NCBI GenBank assembly: GCA_014804225.1
Contig: JAAVAF010000066.1
Coordinates: forward strand, 1 to 15,339
DNA length: 15,339 bases
Reading direction: 5' to 3'
From: Lachnospiraceae bacterium
Lineage (GTDB): Bacteria > Bacillota > Clostridia > Lachnospirales > Lachnospiraceae
Below are positions 12,650 to 15,339 of this stretch, piece after piece; within the stretch, counting starts at the first letter, position 1; the number at the start of each line of letters is the position of its first letter. The notes beneath the pieces were generated by a model. The model ran no database searches, had not been told where the DNA came from, and saw only the letters and a program-made list of their open reading frames with translations. Made by a program: the position numbers and the translations under genes.

Positions 12650-14533
12650 TCAATGCGAAAGCGTTCGCATGGAATTTAAAATCGCAATCACCGCCACGCC
12701 TACATCCGCAAACACAGCTTCCCACATATTCGCCATGCCAAGCGCACCCAAAATCAGCACCAGCGCTTTAACAGCAAGTGCAAACACGATATTCTGCTTT
12801 ACGATTTTGAGTGTTCTTCTTGCAATTCGCACCACTGCAGCAATTTTTCGCACATCATCGTCCATCAGCACCACATCCGCCGCCTCAATCGCCGCATCGG
12901 AACCCATGCTGCCCATCGCAAAACCGATATCCGCCCTTGCAAGCACGGGTGCGTCATTGATACCATCGCCAACAAACGCCAAACGCTCCTTCTCACCGCG
13001 TCTGTTCAATAATTCCTCCACACGCGTCACCTTGTCTGCCGGCAAAAGCTCCGCATGAAATTCGTCGATGCCAAGGCTTTTCGACACTGCTTCTGCTGCC
13101 GCCGTCCTGTCGCCTGTCAGCATAACGCACTTTTTCACGCCAACCTTTTTCATATCCGCGATTGCCTCACGCGCGCCGTCCTTTACGCTGTCCGAAATAA
13201 TCACCGCGCCCACATACACATTTTCACATGCTACATAACAAACTGTACCATTTTCCGTGACAGATGTATAGTCTGTTTTGCCTATTCCCTTTGCCTGCAT
13301 TAACTTTTCATTTCCGATAAACACCTGTTTTTCGTCCACCATCACACTGATTCCGTGTCCTGCCTGTTCCTCTGCCTCTCCCACACGGCTTAAATCAATG
13401 TCTTTTCCCGTTCGTTCAAGATATGCGGCCTTGATAGAACCGGCAATCGGGTGATTGGAATACCCTTCCGCGTGTGCCGCAAGCTCCAAGAGCGTTTCCG
13501 GTGAAAAACCGTTCTCTGCATAAAGTCCAGACACTTTAAATTCACCTTTCGTGAGCGTTCCTGTCTTATCAAACACAATCGTTGTCATCTCTGCAACTGC
13601 TTCCAAATAATTGCCGCCCTTAACCAGCACACCGATACGCGATGCGGCGCCAATTCCACCGAAAAAGCCAAGCGGCACGGAAATCACAAGTGCACACGGG
13701 CACGAAATTACAAGGAAAATACACGCTCTATGGATCCACTCGCTCCATCCTCCGCCCAAGACAAGTGGCGGCAAAACTGCCAGAATAACCGCAGCAATCG
13801 TAACCACAGGCGTATAATATTTTGCAAACTTTGTGATAAAATTCTCTACCTTTGCCTTTTTCGAACTTGCGTTCTCAACAAGTTCCAGTATTTTCGATAC
13901 GGTTGAATCGTCAAATTCCTTCGTTGTACGCACCTTTAAGGTACCGCTTCCATTGACACAGCCGCTGATAATTTCATCACCTTCCGTCGCCCTTCTCGGG
14001 ACCGATTCCCCTGTGAGCGCCGCCGTATCAATTAACGACTCTCCTTCGATAACAATGCCGTCAAGCGGTACGCGCTCGCCAGGCTTAATCACAATCACAC
14101 TCCCCACTTCCACATCGTCAGGGTCCACCTGTGTGAGCGTTCCGTTTTCCTCAATGTTTGCGTACTCGGGACAGATATCCATCATATCAGAAATCGACTG
14201 ACGCGATTTCCCCACTGCATAACTCTGGAACAACTCTCCTACCTGATAAAAAAGCATTACTGCTGCCGCCTCGGAAAAATCCCGCGCGCCGAACGCACCA
14301 AACGTTGCAATCATCATCAGAAAATTTTCGTCAAAAATCTGTCCGTTTTTGATGTTTTTTGCTGCTTTTAAGATAATGTCATACCCGATAATCAGATACG
14401 GCACTGCAAACAGTATAAGCTCTATCCATATATTCTCGGGCAGTATTTTGATATGTTCACATGTCATCAGCGCTGCCAAAAGCACAAATGCGATAATAAT
14501 ACGCGTCAGCATCTTTTTTTGTTTTTTGGTCAT
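12650..14533 (-). CDS. heavy-metal P1B-type ATPase (Zn/Cd/Pb class), HMA-less
   Basis: This 627-residue membrane pump has all core motifs: TGES (174-177), the transmembrane metal site CPC (278-280), the phosphorylation site DKTGT (Asp322), the nucleotide-site dipeptide His361-Pro362 and GDGINDAP (522-529). The last helix contains AVFADVGVAVIAILN with Asp610, typical of zinc/cadmium/lead exporters such as CadA and ZntA rather than copper pumps. There is no metal-binding domain before the first helix (about 10-28); a separate HMA protein is encoded 87 bp upstream. The frame extends to a TTG at 14554, but AGGGGG sits 6 nt before ATG 14533. An ArsR-type sensor gene lies upstream, which suggests metal-induced expression. 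Cadmium/zinc export is inferred from motifs. Confidence 0.93.
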   Translation of the reverse strand: MTKKQKKMLTRIIIAFVLLAALMTCEHIKILPENIWIELILFAVPYLIIGYDIILKAAKNIKNGQIFDENFLMMIATFGAFGARDFSEAAAVMLFYQVGELFQSYAVGKSRQSISDMMDICPEYANIEENGTLTQVDPDDVEVGSVIVIKPGERVPLDGIVIEGESLIDTAALTGESVPRRATEGDEIISGCVNGSGTLKVRTTKEFDDSTVSKILELVENASSKKAKVENFITKFAKYYTPVVTIAAVILAVLPPLVLGGGWSEWIHRACIFLVISCPCALVISVPLGFFGGIGAASRIGVLVKGGNYLEAVAEMTTIVFDKTGTLTKGEFKVSGLYAENGFSPETLLELAAHAEGYSNHPIAGSIKAAYLERTGKDIDLSRVGEAEEQAGHGISVMVDEKQVFIGNEKLMQAKGIGKTDYTSVTENGTVCYVACENVYVGAVIISDSVKDGAREAIADMKKVGVKKCVMLTGDRTAAAEAVSKSLGIDEFHAELLPADKVTRVEELLNRRGEKERLAFVGDGINDAPVLARADIGFAMGSMGSDAAIEAADVVLMDDDVRKIAAVVRIARRTLKIVKQNIVFALAVKALVLILGALGMANMWEAVFADVGVAVIAILNSMRTLSH

Positions 14534-14620
14534 AACAATCCCCCTATATGCCAAAACCCCAAGCCCATTTTACGTAGGCTCAGGGCTTATTTTCTTTGTT
14601 AATATTTTGACAACATGGAT

Positions 14621-14839
14621 TTACACTAATATCTGGCAATCCGGCTCAATCTTTGCACATACTGCTTTTACTTCTTCCATAATCGCATCAAAACGGTCAT
14701 CTACCGCATCAATCGTCATCTTCTGCGCCAAAAAATTTACTACAGCGTCATTGACACCGTCAATTCCTTTAATCGCTTCCTCCATTTTTGCCGCGCAATG
14801 TGCACAATCCAAATCCTCCAATTTAAATTTCTTTTTCAT
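14621..14839 (-). CDS. free-standing heavy-metal-associated (HMA) domain protein
   Basis: This 72-residue protein has one HMA ferredoxin-like fold. The metal-binding loop is LDCAHCAAKMEE with Cys12 and Cys15, the usual CxxC; two further cysteines are near the end (VCAKIEPDC). The family normally uses GMxCxxC, so Asp replaces Met here (DLDCAHC), as in zinc/cadmium-type HMA domains. It probably delivers metal to, or regulates, the adjacent HMA-less ATPase, acting as the detached N-terminal domain of that pump. The ATG has AGGAAG about 9 nt upstream. The spacer to the ATPase gene holds a weak AAGCCC/GGGCTT hairpin (14561-14588). Confidence 0.85.
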   Translation of the reverse strand: MKKKFKLEDLDCAHCAAKMEEAIKGIDGVNDAVVNFLAQKMTIDAVDDRFDAIMEEVKAVCAKIEPDCQILV

Positions 14840-14898
14840 CGTTCCTATCTTCCTTTCTTAATTATTTTTTTGTCTTATTCCGTTACATATATATAACA

Positions 14899-14923
14899 GA
14901 AGAACGCTGCCCTTGCGTTCTTC
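14899..14923. repeat. 9-bp inverted repeat between the sensor gene and the HMA gene
   Basis: GAAGAACGC and GCGTTCTTC pair around a 7-nt loop. In the direction of transcription the stem is followed by TGTTATATATATG rather than a T-run, so it is a poor terminator. With the larger repeat beside it, it could shape mRNA processing between the two genes. Confidence 0.4.
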
Positions 14924-14926
14924 CAA

Positions 14927-14981
14927 TGTGAAGAGATTTTCTAAATCAGCGTTTTTTGCTGATTTAGAAAATCTCTTCACA
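14927..14981. repeat. 24-bp perfect inverted repeat overlapping the 3' end of the arsR-type gene
   Basis: Arms 14927-14950 and 14958-14981 are exact complements around a 7-nt loop (GTTTTTT on the plus strand). The right arm contains the last five codons and the stop codon of the arsR-type gene, so the left arm is an inverted copy of coding sequence plus downstream bases. No T-run follows in the transcript direction, so it does not look like a normal intrinsic terminator. Confidence 0.9.
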
Positions 14982-15338
14982 ATGCTCACGTCCCTGCGCA
15001 ATAATACTACGCACATGATCATCGGCAAGGGAATAAAAAATCGACTTTCCCTCACGCCTGTTTGTCACAAGCTTTGACTGCTTTAACACTTTCAACTGGT
15101 GGGATATCGCCGACTGTGTCATATTTAAAAATTCTGCAAGGTCACAAACACATACCTCCGACTCAAAAAGCACAAACAGGATTTTCAGTCTGGTAGAATC
15201 TCCAAATACTTTAAACAAATCCGATAAATCAGAAATCTCCTCCTCCTTGGGCATCTTCTCGTTTACCTTCTGTAAAAGCTCGTTATGTACAACATGCTCC
15301 TCACAGCACTCCACTTCATACGTGTTTTTTTCCGCCAC
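14964..15338 (-). CDS. ArsR/SmtB-family metal-sensing repressor, CadC-like
   Basis: This 124-residue winged-helix regulator binds operator DNA and releases it when metal binds. The recognition region is LAEFLNMTQSAISHQLKVLKQSKLV (67-91), and the wing contains REGKSIFYSL. Two metal sites can be read. A CadC-type alpha3N site consists of Cys11/Cys12 with C63-V-C65, from the hallmark ESEVCVCDLAE. An alpha5 site consists of D106-x-H108, then H119 and E122, with the same spacing as the zinc ligands of SmtB. Having both is known for CadC. The GTG at 15338 is one base from the window edge, so the true start or a longer form cannot be excluded, though the length fits the family. Its operator lies outside the window. 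It probably controls the HMA and ATPase genes. Confidence 0.88.
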   Translation of the reverse strand: MAEKNTYEVECCEEHVVHNELLQKVNEKMPKEEEISDLSDLFKVFGDSTRLKILFVLFESEVCVCDLAEFLNMTQSAISHQLKVLKQSKLVTNRREGKSIFYSLADDHVRSIIAQGREHCEEIF

Positions 15339-15339
15339 A

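Noticed and set aside
12653..12670. Inverted repeat ATGCGAA/TTCGCAT at the 3' end of the ATPase gene as a terminator
   Set aside because: It lies inside the last codons and is not followed by a T-run on the minus strand.
14561..14588. AAGCCC/GGGCTT hairpin between the HMA and ATPase genes as a terminator
   Set aside because: The stem is only 6 bp with a 16-nt loop and is followed by GGGGTTTTGG. It is too weak to list as a separate element.

Overview
The window looks like a Clostridia chromosome, most likely Lachnospiraceae-like. The basis is strong AGGAGG-type ribosome binding sites throughout, a Gram-positive type IV pilus locus with a PilM-PilN fusion, and the style of the accessory genes. 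The genus cannot be fixed from this sequence. Every supported gene is on the minus strand, so transcription runs from right to left.

Right end (about 10123-15338): a metal-efflux locus comes first. It holds an ArsR/SmtB-type metal sensor (start at the window edge), a free-standing heavy-metal-associated (HMA) domain protein, and a P1B-type ATPase that lacks its own N-terminal HMA domain. It is followed by an XPD/DinG-type iron-sulfur helicase fused to an N-terminal RecB/Cas4-like nuclease domain. A 24-bp perfect inverted repeat overlaps the 3' end of the arsR-type gene.

Middle (about 7100-10112): a visibly AT-richer accessory island. Its own sigma-A-type promoter, just after the helicase stop codon, drives a tight four-gene cassette: a UPF0175 antitoxin-like protein, an unrecognised 89-aa protein, a retropepsin-like aspartic protease and a Fic-domain protein. 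Left of it lie remnants of two small genes. A second promoter then drives a long leader with a terminator-like hairpin and a PBECR4-like gene. That gene opens with an in-frame 30-bp direct repeat and appears to be frameshifted near its 3' end.

Left (1-6953): a type IV pilus operon. Its promoter (TTGCGA-N17-TATAAT) has about eight T-tracts spaced roughly 10 bp apart upstream of it. The promoter produces a leader of about 167 nt that can close on itself through an 8-bp stem; it may be an unassigned riboswitch-like RNA. The order is major pilin, prepilin peptidase, PilM-PilN fusion, PilO, a large PilV-like minor pilin, a PilX/GspK-like minor pilin, a GspH/FimT-like minor pilin, then the first codons of one more gene at the left edge. 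The pilus ATPases (PilB, PilT) and the platform protein PilC are not in the window.

The best candidates for undescribed biology are the UPF0175/unknown/retropepsin/Fic cassette and the structured pilin leader. All functional statements rest on motif reading without database searches.
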